From a virus, in IMG/VR virus record IMGVR_UViG_3300008448_000244, positions 1-38,648 of that record: a DNA stretch of 38,648 bases; one strand, given 5' to 3'. The position numbers and the translations under genes are program-made. Within the stretch, counting starts at the first letter, position 1. Each line of letters opens with the position of its first letter. The notes beneath the pieces were generated by a model, which saw only the letters and a list, made by a program, of their open reading frames with translations, searched no databases and was not told the origin of the DNA. Shown here one piece after another: positions 1 to 8,400 of the stretch.

Positions 1-1
1 C

Positions 2-163
2 AAACGCCCCTCGGTGGGTATGAGCCGCAAGGCGAATGAACCAAACAACGCCCGCACTATCGCCCATCTTCAAGCTCTAACCCTAGCCCTTCATATTGGA
101 GGGCTGGAAGGCTTGAGAACCGGCGCGGTCAAGATCGGAGGGCAGCATGACCGCAGCGAATGA
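2..163 (+). CDS. Partial or small ORF upstream of the AlpA-like gene
   Basis: An open frame runs from the window edge to a TGA at 161-163. A possible ATG at 20-22 would give a 47-residue protein; otherwise this is the 3' end of a gene starting outside the window. The 3' end overlaps the next start (147) by 17 bases, a typical coupled arrangement, which is the main reason to think it is coding. I recognise no domain. It lies in the integration module, so a small regulatory role is possible but unsupported. Confidence 0.4.
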   Translation, partial: KRPSVGMSRKANEPNNARTIAHLQALTLALHIGGLEGLRTGAVKIGGQHDRSE

Positions 164-554
164 CAACCTGATGGCCAGCCTCCCTCCCCGCCTGCATCAG
201 CCCCAGGTGCTCGCCCTCGCCGGCTACAGCGTGGCCACCCTTCGCAAGCGTCAGGCCGCCGGCCGCATGCCTATGCCCGTCGACCGTGGCGGGCGCGGCG
301 GGATCTACGATCGTGACGCGGTTCTCAAAGCTCTCGGATTGGCGCAAGATGAAAACGCAGACCACACCCCTGACCCTTGGGACGTCGACCCTGATGCCCT
401 CAACCGACGTCTATCTCGGCCGATACGTGGTGCTCAAGCGCCGCGCGGACGCCAGCGGCCGGGCTTACTTTCAGGTTCCGGCACGCCTGCGCCCCTCCGG
501 CTGGCCAGCGACCGTGCCGATGCTGCGGGACATGGCGCTACCGGGCCGCGTTGA
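147..554 (+). CDS. AlpA/MerR-like DNA-binding protein, possible excisionase
   Basis: The N-terminal 65 residues look like a small winged-helix DNA-binding domain of the AlpA/excisionase kind: a segment like 'LALAGYSVATLRKRQAAGR' (helix-turn-helix), a Gly/Arg-rich wing (DRGGRGG) and a closing helix. The start is well placed, with GGAGG about 5 bases upstream. The frame stays open to 554 and so overlaps the integrase by about 200 bases. The part after residue 85 is low-complexity and may be readthrough of the integrase sequence in another frame. Position directly before the integrase suggests recombination directionality or integrase control. Family membership is inferred from layout and HTH pattern. 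Confidence 0.55.
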   Translation: MTAANDNLMASLPPRLHQPQVLALAGYSVATLRKRQAAGRMPMPVDRGGRGGIYDRDAVLKALGLAQDENADHTPDPWDVDPDALNRRLSRPIRGAQAPRGRQRPGLLSGSGTPAPLRLASDRADAAGHGATGPR

Positions 555-1536
555 CCGCCTGACGCCTGAGCAGGTTGCGGCCATCGTCACGGCGGGCGCC
601 GCGCTGAGCCGCGATCTGGACCGGGCCCGCACAGGATCCGACACGGCGCCGCCGAAGCGCAGCCTGCAGACAGCGATTGCAGCATGGCAGCGATCGACGA
701 AATGGCACGAGCTCACGGACAAGACGCGCGAGGGCTACGGCTACAGCATCAAGAAGATTCAGGCCTGGTCGTCCGAGGCCGGTCACCCGGACCCAACGGT
801 CATCACCCGCGCCAATGTCGAGCGCATGCTCTCAGCGTTCAACGACCGGCCGACGACGAAGCGCCAGACGCTCAAGGCGCTGCGGCTGGTGATGGATCAG
901 GTCATCGCCCTGGGTTGGCGCACGGACAATCCCTGCACGCGCCTGTCGGTGAAAGTGCCGCGGACCAAGGCTGTCATCTGGGAGCAAGCCGACGTCGACC
1001 TGTATGTGAAGACGGCCCGCGCTCAGAAAATGGACAGCATCGCGTTGATCGTCCTGCTCGAGTGGGAGATCGGGCAGCGCCTGACCGACGTGCGCCAGTT
1101 CCGGCAGGGGGTCGAGTACGATCCCGCGCGCGGCGTGTTCTCCTTTGCGCAGAGCAAGACGGATTCGCGGGTCGTCGTTGAGGTCTCGCCGGCGCTGCGT
1201 GCGCTGCTCGAGGGTGTCGGCGACGGACAGATGTTCATGTTCCGCAACGAGCGGACCGGACTGGCCTACACGGAGAACCGGCTGAGCCAGACGTTCCGAT
1301 GGGTGCGTGAGGCGGCGGTCAAGGCGGGCGGCCGGGCACTGGTGCTGCGGCAGTTGCGGCATTCGTGCGTCGTGCAGTTGGCGCGCGCCGGATGCACGGT
1401 GCCGGAGATCGCGAGCATCACCGGGCATGCGCTGGGGAGCGTGCATTCGATCCTGAGCACGTATCTGCCGCGCGATGGGACGGTGGCGCGGAATGCCCAG
1501 GTGAAGCGGGGGTTGGTGATGGAGGTGGCGGGGTGA
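349..1536 (+). CDS. int: Tyrosine recombinase (phage integrase)
   Basis: This is a site-specific integrase of about 395 residues. It has an N-terminal arm-binding part, a core-binding helical domain and a C-terminal catalytic domain. Visible catalytic features are the first Arg in 'EIGQRLTDVRQF', a lysine in 'FAQSKTDSRV', the second Arg box 'LRQLRHSC' (Arg where many relatives have His), the His in 'ITGHALGS' and the nucleophile Tyr in 'ILSTYLPRD'. The frame is open from a GTG at 286. ATG at 349 or ATG at 394 are more likely starts, and neither has a strong ribosome site. The gene reads towards attP, which begins about 110 bases after its stop, as in lambda. Confidence 0.93.
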   Translation: MKTQTTPLTLGTSTLMPSTDVYLGRYVVLKRRADASGRAYFQVPARLRPSGWPATVPMLRDMALPGRVDRLTPEQVAAIVTAGAALSRDLDRARTGSDTAPPKRSLQTAIAAWQRSTKWHELTDKTREGYGYSIKKIQAWSSEAGHPDPTVITRANVERMLSAFNDRPTTKRQTLKALRLVMDQVIALGWRTDNPCTRLSVKVPRTKAVIWEQADVDLYVKTARAQKMDSIALIVLLEWEIGQRLTDVRQFRQGVEYDPARGVFSFAQSKTDSRVVVEVSPALRALLEGVGDGQMFMFRNERTGLAYTENRLSQTFRWVREAAVKAGGRALVLRQLRHSCVVQLARAGCTVPEIASITGHALGSVHSILSTYLPRDGTVARNAQVKRGLVMEVAG

Positions 1537-1558
1537 TGGAGAACAAAATAGCACACCG

Positions 1559-1592
1559 AGTTGGACACGCAGTTGACCGCGAGTTGGATGCG
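1559..1592 (+). repeat. Arm-type integrase sites, left arm (three tandem AGTTGGA repeats)
   Basis: Three direct copies stand at 1559 (AGTTGGACACG), 1571 (AGTTGACCGCG) and 1582 (AGTTGGATGCG), spaced 11-12 bases, about one helical turn. The same motif recurs on the other side of the tRNA-like core at 1722 (inverted) and 1778. Repeats of this kind flanking a core are what integrase arm-binding sites look like. Binding itself is inferred. Confidence 0.65.
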
Positions 1593-1603
1593 CCGGAAAT
1601 GGA

Positions 1604-1648
1604 AAGCCCGCCAGCCGGACTAACCGACTGACGGGCTTAGGGTTTTTT
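1604..1648 (+). terminator. Rho-independent terminator after integrase
   Basis: A stem AAGCCCG (1604-1610) pairs with CGGGCTT (1632-1638) and is followed shortly by six T at 1643-1648. It ends integrase transcription just before the attP core. The last T overlaps the CCA-encoding end of the tRNA-like segment. Confidence 0.65.
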
Positions 1649-1695
1649 GGTCGGAGCGACAGGATTCGAACCTGCGACCCCTTGACCCCCAGTCA
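1648..1695 (-). other. attP: attP core: 3' half of tRNA-Pro(GGG)
   Basis: Read on the minus strand this 48-base segment equals a tRNA 3' half: part of an anticodon arm with anticodon GGG, a TTCGAAT T-loop in a paired stem, the 3' acceptor strand CGCTCCG, discriminator A and CCA. The 5' half is absent, and the anticodon stem stops pairing beyond position 29. Integration by crossover here would restore the 3' end of a host proline tRNA gene. The core lies between the integrase and the tail-spike gene, the arrangement of an unintegrated phage genome. Confidence 0.85.
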
Positions 1696-1721
1696 GCCAC
1701 ACTCTCAACGATTTCAGCGCC

Positions 1722-1788
1722 CGCATCCAACTGTTAGTGGATTGTTCACGGGCGCGAAATCAAAGGGTTAGCAGGCCAGTTGGATGGA
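1722..1788. repeat. Arm-type integrase sites, right arm
   Basis: CGCATCCAACT at 1722-1732 is the exact reverse complement of the left-arm repeat at 1582-1592. AGTTGGATGGA at 1778-1788 is a further direct copy ending just before the tail-spike stop codon. With the left-arm copies they flank the tRNA-like core on both sides, as expected of P and P' arms. The rest of 1696-1788 holds nothing else I recognise. Confidence 0.6.
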
Positions 1789-4700
1789 TCAGCGGCGGAT
1801 CACGAACGCGCGGTAGGTCGCGTTGAGGGCGTCGATTGCGAGGCCGGACCCATTCACATTTGGATTGAACGCGGTGACGGTAACGACATCATCTGCCGAC
1901 ACACGCCCTGCAAGGATCAGGCTGTTGTTGGACGACGACGACACACCAACCACCGCGTCTTGTGTCTTCACACCCGTAGCCGCAATCGTGAACTCGAGGC
2001 TCTGGCCGGCGGCAATGCTGCCCAGGTCCGTGGTCGTATTGAACTCAAGCGCAGGGCGGAGCATCGTCGTGCCGCCGCTGGTCGAGGTCGGGAGCGCACC
2101 GGACTTCTGCCAGAACCGGCCGCCGCTGGTCGGATCCCACCAGAAATGCTCACCGACACCCAGTTGGCTGCCCGAGAGCGTCATCGGGTTGAGGAACTGC
2201 GTGCTCGTCTCGATGAAGTTGGTCGTGCCGGTTTCGGTGCGCACGCGCCCGATCCAGCGTTTGCCGGAGTTGGTGCTCTTGACCATGTAGCCGTGCGTGG
2301 TGTCGATCGTCTCGCCCACGGTCGAGGCAACAATCGTCGGCGTTCCGTCGTTGTCGACGAGATAGACGTTGTAGAGGGTGTTGACGGCAATGGCCGCGCC
2401 CTCGTCATCCAGCGACGAGTTGAGCAGGGTCAGGCCAGTGTTCGGAATGCGCCACTCAACCCACTCGCCCGTGCGCGAGGCAACACCGCCCGCCACCGAG
2501 TTGTCAGGGCCGCGCAGGCGCATCACCGTCTTGTTGCCGGTCGCATAGCCGGACGGCGGGCCGAAAGTCACGGCGGTCGGGCCTGCGTTACGCAGCGTGC
2601 AGTCGTCCTCGACCTGATCGAACTGCCAGCCGACGAAGCGGCGCTGTCCGGTGTAGTCGAAGTCATCCCAGATCGTCGTGCGGACCCGGCAGCTATTCCC
2701 TGCAGCGTTGGCTCCGGCCAGCCGGAACGCATAGCCCTCGCCCAGGCGGGCACGAACCTTGGTGTTGACCCACTGGACGCCGCGCACGGTGAAGTCCTGC
2801 GCGTCGTAGTCGACGCCCGCCCAAGTCTTGTACGACTGATTGCCGTGGAACTGGCAGATCTCCGAGCGCCAGTTGGTGATGCCCGTGCAGAAGACGTGGC
2901 GGCGGTAGTTGTTCTCCCATGTCACAGCATGGGTCAGCACGCCAATGCCGAGGCCGGACTGCCCCTTCACGTAGAAGGCGCAGTTCTGGTTCACGGTGAA
3001 TCCGCACTGATCCATGTGCAGCAACTGGCCCTTCCAGCGCATGCCGCCCGACTGAGGCTCGTAGTAGCCGACCTCGGGGACGCTGACGCCAAGCTGCTTG
3101 TAGTAGGTCGCGTCAACCGCGGCACCGCCACCAGTCGCCGTGGACGTAGCCGCCGACGAGTGGTTGATGGTGTAGGTGTTGGCGGTCAGTTTCGTCAGGC
3201 GGTACTCGCCGGAGATCGTGATCCCGCCGACCGCTGTGGCGCCCGAGAACGTCACCGTGTCGGTGCTGTCCGCGCCGTGGGCCGTGTGCGTGATTGTCAC
3301 CAGGGGCGAGCCGGAGGTCGTGGCAATCGGATTGGTGTTGATCGTCACCGCCGACAGGGGGTTGTAGAGCGCGCCGAAGCCGGTGGAGTCGACCGCGACG
3401 ACACGCAGCACCTTGACGTTGGCGCCGCCGCCCGTGGCCGTGCTGGTCGCGTTGCTCGCCGCCGTGATCGTGAAAGTGTTGGCGGTCGGCACGGACGCGA
3501 CCGTGTAGAGCTTGTCGATGGTCAGGCCGCCGACGGCCGTAGCCTCGGTGATGACCACCAGATTGCTGACGCTCAGCCCGTGCGATGCCGCCGTGACGGT
3601 GACGGTCGCGGATCCGCTCGTTGTGGCCAGCGGGTCGGCACTGGTCGCGATGGCCGTGCCGGATGCCTGGTACAGCGAGAAGGTCGTGGCAGTCGGTGAC
3701 GGGCCGACGTAGCGGTCAAGCTCGTTCAGGCCGGACATGGGGGCGCGAAGCGTGACGCCAGCACCGCCGCCCGTCGCGGCGCCGGACGCAGCGGCGGTGT
3801 GCAGGATCGTGAAGGTGTTGGCCGTGGGGGTGGCGGCGACCTGATAGGCCCCGGCAATGGTGATGCCGCCAACAGCCGTCGCGCCGGCGAAGAAGATGTT
3901 GTCGCCCTCGACGAAACCGTGCGCGGTGTCGGCAATGGTGACGGCAGCCGAGCCTGCCACGGTCGTGATCGGGTTTGCGCCGAGCGTGACGGTGGAGTTC
4001 AGGCCCCACAGCTTCACGCGGTCGCCGGGCACGAAGATATGCGCGGACCGCTCAGGGAAGACCGTCGGGATTTGCAGGGGCGCAACTGTTACCACGGCCG
4101 GGCTGGCGTTGCTGACGCCCGTGATGCGGAAATACTCGTTCTTGCCGCAGCCCTGGATGAAGACGTGCTTCATGTGGGTGAAACTGCCCTCGTTGCGAGT
4201 GACCGAGCCGGTGGCGTCGATGCCCCATTGCTGGCACGCCTCGATCCACAGCCCCTCAAACGCCACCATGTTCCAGCCGTCGTCAGGGAAGTCCCCGTTG
4301 ACCATGATGATGCCGGAGCCCGTCATGTTGCGGATATGGCACTGGGAGAACTTGGCCTGATAGGCGTTGCGGAGCTTGAACACCGACGAGTTGGCCGGGG
4401 TGTTTGCGCCGATGAACGCGATGTTCTCGACGCGGATGCCCTGCTGTGCCCGGTAGGCGTAGTCGCGCGGCGGGACGAGCTCATCCGGCGTCGTCACGTC
4501 CAGATCGAAGGCCACGCCGTTCGGGACCATAGGCCGGATGACCGACTCGGCCATGCCGTCGCCGACAAGCCACAGGCCGGGGGCGAACGCGCCAGGGACG
4601 GACGGCGGCGTCGGCGTTATGTCAATCAGCGGGACCGGCCGAACCGTCACCGTCGTCTTGATCGCGAACGTGTAGCCCATCGGGACGTGGATGGGATGCC

Positions 4701-5391
4701 CCTGCCCGAAGTCCACAGCCTTTTGGAACGCCGGGCCGTCATCCGTCGTGCCGTCGCCGACCGCGCCGAAGTCCAGTTTGATGTTCAGCGGAACGTCAGC
4801 GGCGATCTTGGCCTGAATGCTGGCAGCCAGCGCATCGGTCGAGGACTGCTTGTAGCGAACCAGCGCCGCGCCACCGCTTGCCGCCAGATCGCCCCGCAGC
4901 CCGGCGTCCGTGCCGGTGCCGGTCGAGAAGATGGTGTCTCCGTCAGCGTCAAAGGCGAGGAACTTGTTGGCGGGATCTCCGACCACATCTTCCGGCGTCG
5001 AGCCGAGCGGCATTTTTAGCGCGCGGGCGGCGTCGCGGCGGACGTCCTGCATGTTCGCGGTCAGGCGGTTCAGGGCGAGATCGACCGCGCCGACCGGCGT
5101 GCTTGCGGCCGGGGCAAAGTTGGTGGTGCGCGCGGGCGTCACATCACGACGGATGATGACCGTGCCGGTCGTCACCGCCGTGTTCAGCGTGACTGTGCCG
5201 CCATCATAGCCGCCACCATCCAGCAGCGTGCCGGTGAAGGAGAAGGCCGATTGCGCCAGCACGGTGCCGTTGGCGATGACGGACAGGTCCGCCTTGGCGA
5301 ACAGGCTGAACGTGATCGGAAACACGGTCGTCGAAGTCGTGACCGTGAATGTCGCGAACGTCTGTTCGTCGGGAATGCTGAGGCGGGCCAT
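1789..5391 (-). CDS. Pectate-lyase-type tail spike / receptor-binding protein
   Basis: A protein of 1200 residues. Residues 1 to about 125 resemble the virion-anchoring N-terminal domain of T7-type tail fibres (start MARLSIPDEQ, beta-rich, then 'ALNRLTANMQDVRRDAARAL'). At about 200-217 comes the start of a right-handed beta-helix fold, 'FGAVGDGTTDDGPAFQKAV', the signature of pectate-lyase-like phage spikes that bind or cleave surface polysaccharide. Three repeats of about 75 residues lie inside the helix region (see the repeat entry). It is the last late gene, preceded by the 12-mer element at 5421 and a perfect hairpin at 5393-5407. No Shine-Dalgarno sequence is visible. The enzymatic activity is unproven. 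Confidence 0.88.
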   Translation of the reverse strand: MARLSIPDEQTFATFTVTTSTTVFPITFSLFAKADLSVIANGTVLAQSAFSFTGTLLDGGGYDGGTVTLNTAVTTGTVIIRRDVTPARTTNFAPAASTPVGAVDLALNRLTANMQDVRRDAARALKMPLGSTPEDVVGDPANKFLAFDADGDTIFSTGTGTDAGLRGDLAASGGAALVRYKQSSTDALAASIQAKIAADVPLNIKLDFGAVGDGTTDDGPAFQKAVDFGQGHPIHVPMGYTFAIKTTVTVRPVPLIDITPTPPSVPGAFAPGLWLVGDGMAESVIRPMVPNGVAFDLDVTTPDELVPPRDYAYRAQQGIRVENIAFIGANTPANSSVFKLRNAYQAKFSQCHIRNMTGSGIIMVNGDFPDDGWNMVAFEGLWIEACQQWGIDATGSVTRNEGSFTHMKHVFIQGCGKNEYFRITGVSNASPAVVTVAPLQIPTVFPERSAHIFVPGDRVKLWGLNSTVTLGANPITTVAGSAAVTIADTAHGFVEGDNIFFAGATAVGGITIAGAYQVAATPTANTFTILHTAAASGAATGGGAGVTLRAPMSGLNELDRYVGPSPTATTFSLYQASGTAIATSADPLATTSGSATVTVTAASHGLSVSNLVVITEATAVGGLTIDKLYTVASVPTANTFTITAASNATSTATGGGANVKVLRVVAVDSTGFGALYNPLSAVTINTNPIATTSGSPLVTITHTAHGADSTDTVTFSGATAVGGITISGEYRLTKLTANTYTINHSSAATSTATGGGAAVDATYYKQLGVSVPEVGYYEPQSGGMRWKGQLLHMDQCGFTVNQNCAFYVKGQSGLGIGVLTHAVTWENNYRRHVFCTGITNWRSEICQFHGNQSYKTWAGVDYDAQDFTVRGVQWVNTKVRARLGEGYAFRLAGANAAGNSCRVRTTIWDDFDYTGQRRFVGWQFDQVEDDCTLRNAGPTAVTFGPPSGYATGNKTVMRLRGPDNSVAGGVASRTGEWVEWRIPNTGLTLLNSSLDDEGAAIAVNTLYNVYLVDNDGTPTIVASTVGETIDTTHGYMVKSTNSGKRWIGRVRTETGTTNFIETSTQFLNPMTLSGSQLGVGEHFWWDPTSGGRFWQKSGALPTSTSGGTTMLRPALEFNTTTDLGSIAAGQSLEFTIAATGVKTQDAVVGVSSSSNNSLILAGRVSADDVVTVTAFNPNVNGSGLAIDALNATYRAFVIRR
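3109..3980 (-). repeat. Three tandem beta-domain repeats inside the tail spike
   Basis: Residues of about 472-543, 584-660 and 685-760 share one plan: 'TT.GSA.VTVT...HG', then 'ATAVGG(I/L)TI...Y.V', then 'TANTFTI' and a closing 'TGGGA.V'. DNA copies lie near 3762-3977, 3405-3640 and 3109-3338. The pattern is like the beta-sandwich repeats in phage structural proteins often labelled FCCH-like. They interrupt the beta-helix and differ from each other at many positions, so the duplication is not recent. Confidence 0.75.
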
Positions 5392-5392
5392 G

Positions 5393-5407
5393 CCCGCACG
5401 TTGCGGG
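5393..5407 (-). promoter_or_regulatory. Start-abutting hairpin before tail spike
   Basis: A perfect inverted repeat CCCGCA-CGT-TGCGGG ends one base before the ATG at 5391, where a ribosome-binding site would be expected. The first genes after the elements at 14710, 17195, 22137 and 22546 have the same design. Confidence 0.5.
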
Positions 5408-5420
5408 AGTGGCGCGGTGG

Positions 5421-5432
5421 CTCAACGCACGG
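5421..5432 (-). promoter_or_regulatory. Late element copy 1 (CCGTGCGTTGAG)
   Basis: Exact 12-mer, 29 bases upstream of the tail-spike ATG and directly after the stop of the 1473-residue internal virion protein (5436). No sigma70-type -10 follows. It is one of seven identical copies. Confidence 0.75.
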
Positions 5433-5435
5433 GGA

Positions 5436-8400
5436 TTACTCCCTGCCGCGCACGTCCTCTCGACGCCTGGTGCGATCCGCGGCCATCGCCTGCAGGTCAG
5501 CGGCATAGGTGTCGAGGATTTGGGCGCGAGCGTCGGAGCGATAGGCGCTGACCACGTCCTTGATGTACTCGGCCTTGCCGCCGCCGGGCCCGTCGGTGAG
5601 GCCGTAATAGAACTCACTGTCCGGGTGTGTGCCCGATGCGACAGCGTTCAGGTGCTCGAACGCAGGCTCGCCCGCCAGCCGCACATACTCGCTGTAGATG
5701 TCCGGGCGGTTCTTGAGAGTGACGCTTTCGCCCATGACGTCGATTGCGCGGGTCGGCATGGTGACGCTGACACCGTTGTTCAGGATCTCGAGGTCGATCG
5801 CGGAGCCGCCGCCGGCGCGGGTCTGCACGGGCATGACAGCGTCGTACACCGTGCCCAGTCCGGTCTGGTAGGTGCGCTCACGGCCCCACAGATCGCGCTG
5901 CGCGGGCAGATTGTCCGACAGGCCGGGCATGGTGTTCATCAGCGCCGTGACGACGTTGTGCGTCTCACGCAGGTACTCATCCTCGCCGCGCCGCGCCATG
6001 CGCAGGGCCGACGAGAATGGGATCGCGCCGGACGCGCGGGCCATGAGCATCTTCTCGCCCTTGGCTCCGGTCCGGTCGCCCATCGCCTCGACGATTTCCA
6101 TGACGCCGCGCAGCGAGGTCTTGTCGAAGAAGGCCGACGACATGGCCATGATGCCATGCACAATCGCCTCGTCCACCTCGCCGTTGCGGTCGGAGTCCCA
6201 GTCGCTGTTCTTGAACAGGTCGGCAAGATCGGCAACCAGGCCCATCCCCTGCCCGACCGGGTCCAGCCGCTCGAACGAGACCCAACGGTCGTTGATGCGC
6301 ACGCTGTAGGGTTGGAACACCGTGCCGCCATTCTCGTCGACACGCTGCAGTGCGTCGCGCTGGCCGGGGTTGCCGGGCCCGGCGCCCGTGAGGTCGCCGT
6401 CCATCGCCATGCCCATGAACAGCGAGTACATCGCCGTGCCCAGCGCCATCTGAGCCTTGGCCGTCTCGGCTGCCGCACCGCCCTCGGAAATGGCGTCGCG
6501 GAACCGGCGCATGAAAGGAGCCAGAGGCGAGTAGCGCAGGCCCGTGCTGATGAGGTTGGCGGGCGTCTTGATGAACGGGAACACGACGGTGCCAAACGGA
6601 ATCGGCGTCGGGTTGTTGTCCATGAAGCGGCGCAGATCGCCAAGCGCAGCAGCCATGCCCGGCGTCTCGCGGGTGAACGTGAGGTCGTGCATCTCAAACT
6701 CGGCGGCCTTGAGCATGTCGTCCGTCGGGTTGGTCAGCAGTTCGGCCATGCGAGCGCGAGCCACTTCACCCTCCAAGCCCTCGGCAGCCACCTTGCGGAA
6801 GGCCTGAGCGTGCAGTTCGCCGCGTGCCGCAATCGTCTTGAAGGCGTCGTCGGTCAGGGAGTTGATGTTGGACGGAGCCTCAAACACCATCTGCATGATG
6901 TCGAGCACGCGCCCCAGGGGCGAGTCCTCATTCACGCGCCACGCGCCCGCGCTCAGCGGACGGCCGGAGCCCAGGCCCGCCTCCTCGCGCTCGGCCCGCA
7001 ACTTGATGCCGGCAGGCGCGGCATCGTCCAGCCCCGGTGCCATGCCGCGGAAAACGCCCTGCTCACGCAAGGCGGTCGGAAGCATGCGGCCGTCGGTGCC
7101 TGCGATCCGCTGAGCCGCCTCAAACGGGTTGAGCCGGAAGATGTCGCGCACCGCCTGCTGATAGCCATGCACGAGCGCCGCAGCCTCGCCGACCTTGGTG
7201 GTCGCGCTGCCGCCGAACATGCCTGCCATGCGCGGGGAAATGGCGCGGGTAATCAGGTTCAGGCCCAGCATCATGCCGTTGCCCGCGACGTTGATCGTGG
7301 GCGTGCCGATGCCGGACAGGAGCGCGTTGGTATAGACCAGTTTGACGATCTCGCGGGTGCGCGCCATCGCGCCGCCGCGGACCATCTGGTTGAGTTCGCC
7401 GTCGCCCTTGGCAGCAGCCTCGCGGATCTTGCGCGCCAACTCGACCGCGCCGTTCGCGCCGCCCATGTCAGCGATGAGGGAGTCGACGTTGCGGAGATAG
7501 GATGCGGGCGTGCCCACCTCGGTCTTGAATGCGCCAAGCGCACGGCCGGCCTCAGCGCGTGCGCCGAAAAACTCGTTCTGGATAGCCGCATGCACGGACG
7601 TGGCGCGGCGGAACGCAAACTGGTTGGCCAGCGTCGGATTGTCCTCGACCGCCTTGGCGAGCGCGACAAGCTGCGTGCCGGACGAGTTCAGCGCCATGCG
7701 ATAGGCGACGATCTCCTCCTTGTTCATCGCCTGACCGGGGCGACGATCGGCCATAGACTGAACCCAGTCCATACGCCCGGCCGCCTCGACAGCCTGCGCA
7801 TCGGTCACGACGCCGCGACGAGCCAGGTTGACGTCTTTCGCCATGCGGTCAGCCATGCCGACAATAGCCGCCTGCACATCCTCGGGCGTGTTGATGCGGG
7901 CGAGGTTCAGGTCGAAGACGTTGTCGGCAGAGGCGGAGATGTCGCGGGGCGTGGTGCCCGCCGTCGCCACATAGGCGTCGTCGACCTTGGATTGGAACGG
8001 GGTGATGACGGGGTCGGCGCCACGCACACCAACACGCTCAGCGGCGGCGCGGGCGATTGCCTCGGGGGTCGGCGGAACCGCATCGTCAACATTGGCCAAG
8101 CGGACGCGAATGCTTGTCGGGCCACCATCCAGAGCGGCCATGACCCGGTGGTGGCCGTCGCCGATGTAGTCAAGGCCGTTGACGCGGACGATGAACGGAA
8201 GGTCCGTGTCGTCACCCCGGATGGGCGTCTGTGTCGCTTTGAAGTCAGCACCAACTGACTTTTGAGTGGCCACCAGAGACCGGGGATCAACCTCCACCAC
8301 ATCCCAAGATTTTGCGTCACTGATCGCGTTGCGAACGCGATGCTGGGCACGAGTCATGCCCCTGTTAAGAGCGCCGATAGCAACCCCGTTCATGGCGCCT

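Noticed and set aside
1-1700. Left part as a separate integrated element abutting a prophage end
   Set aside because: Arm-type repeats stand on both sides of the core and the order integrase-att-tail genes equals a phage attP, so one free phage genome is simpler.
1780-3699. Long plus-strand ORF opposite the tail spike
   Set aside because: Mirror ORF of a GC-rich gene, with no recognisable domain and no operon context.
1789-5391. Diversity-generating retroelement, considered because the head genes resemble BPP-1
   Set aside because: No reverse-transcriptase ORF, no template/variable repeat pair, and the tail spike lacks a C-terminal lectin fold with a variable repeat.
5421-5432. Late element as a sigma70 -35 box (it contains TTGAG)
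   Set aside because: The 15-20 bases downstream of every copy I checked are GC-rich with no TATAAT-like sequence.
5409-8258. A 949-codon open frame on the plus strand opposite the ejection protein
   Set aside because: It is antisense to a gene with clear motifs. High GC at third codon positions leaves the opposite strand open, and the protein is Arg/Gly/His/Val-rich with no domain.
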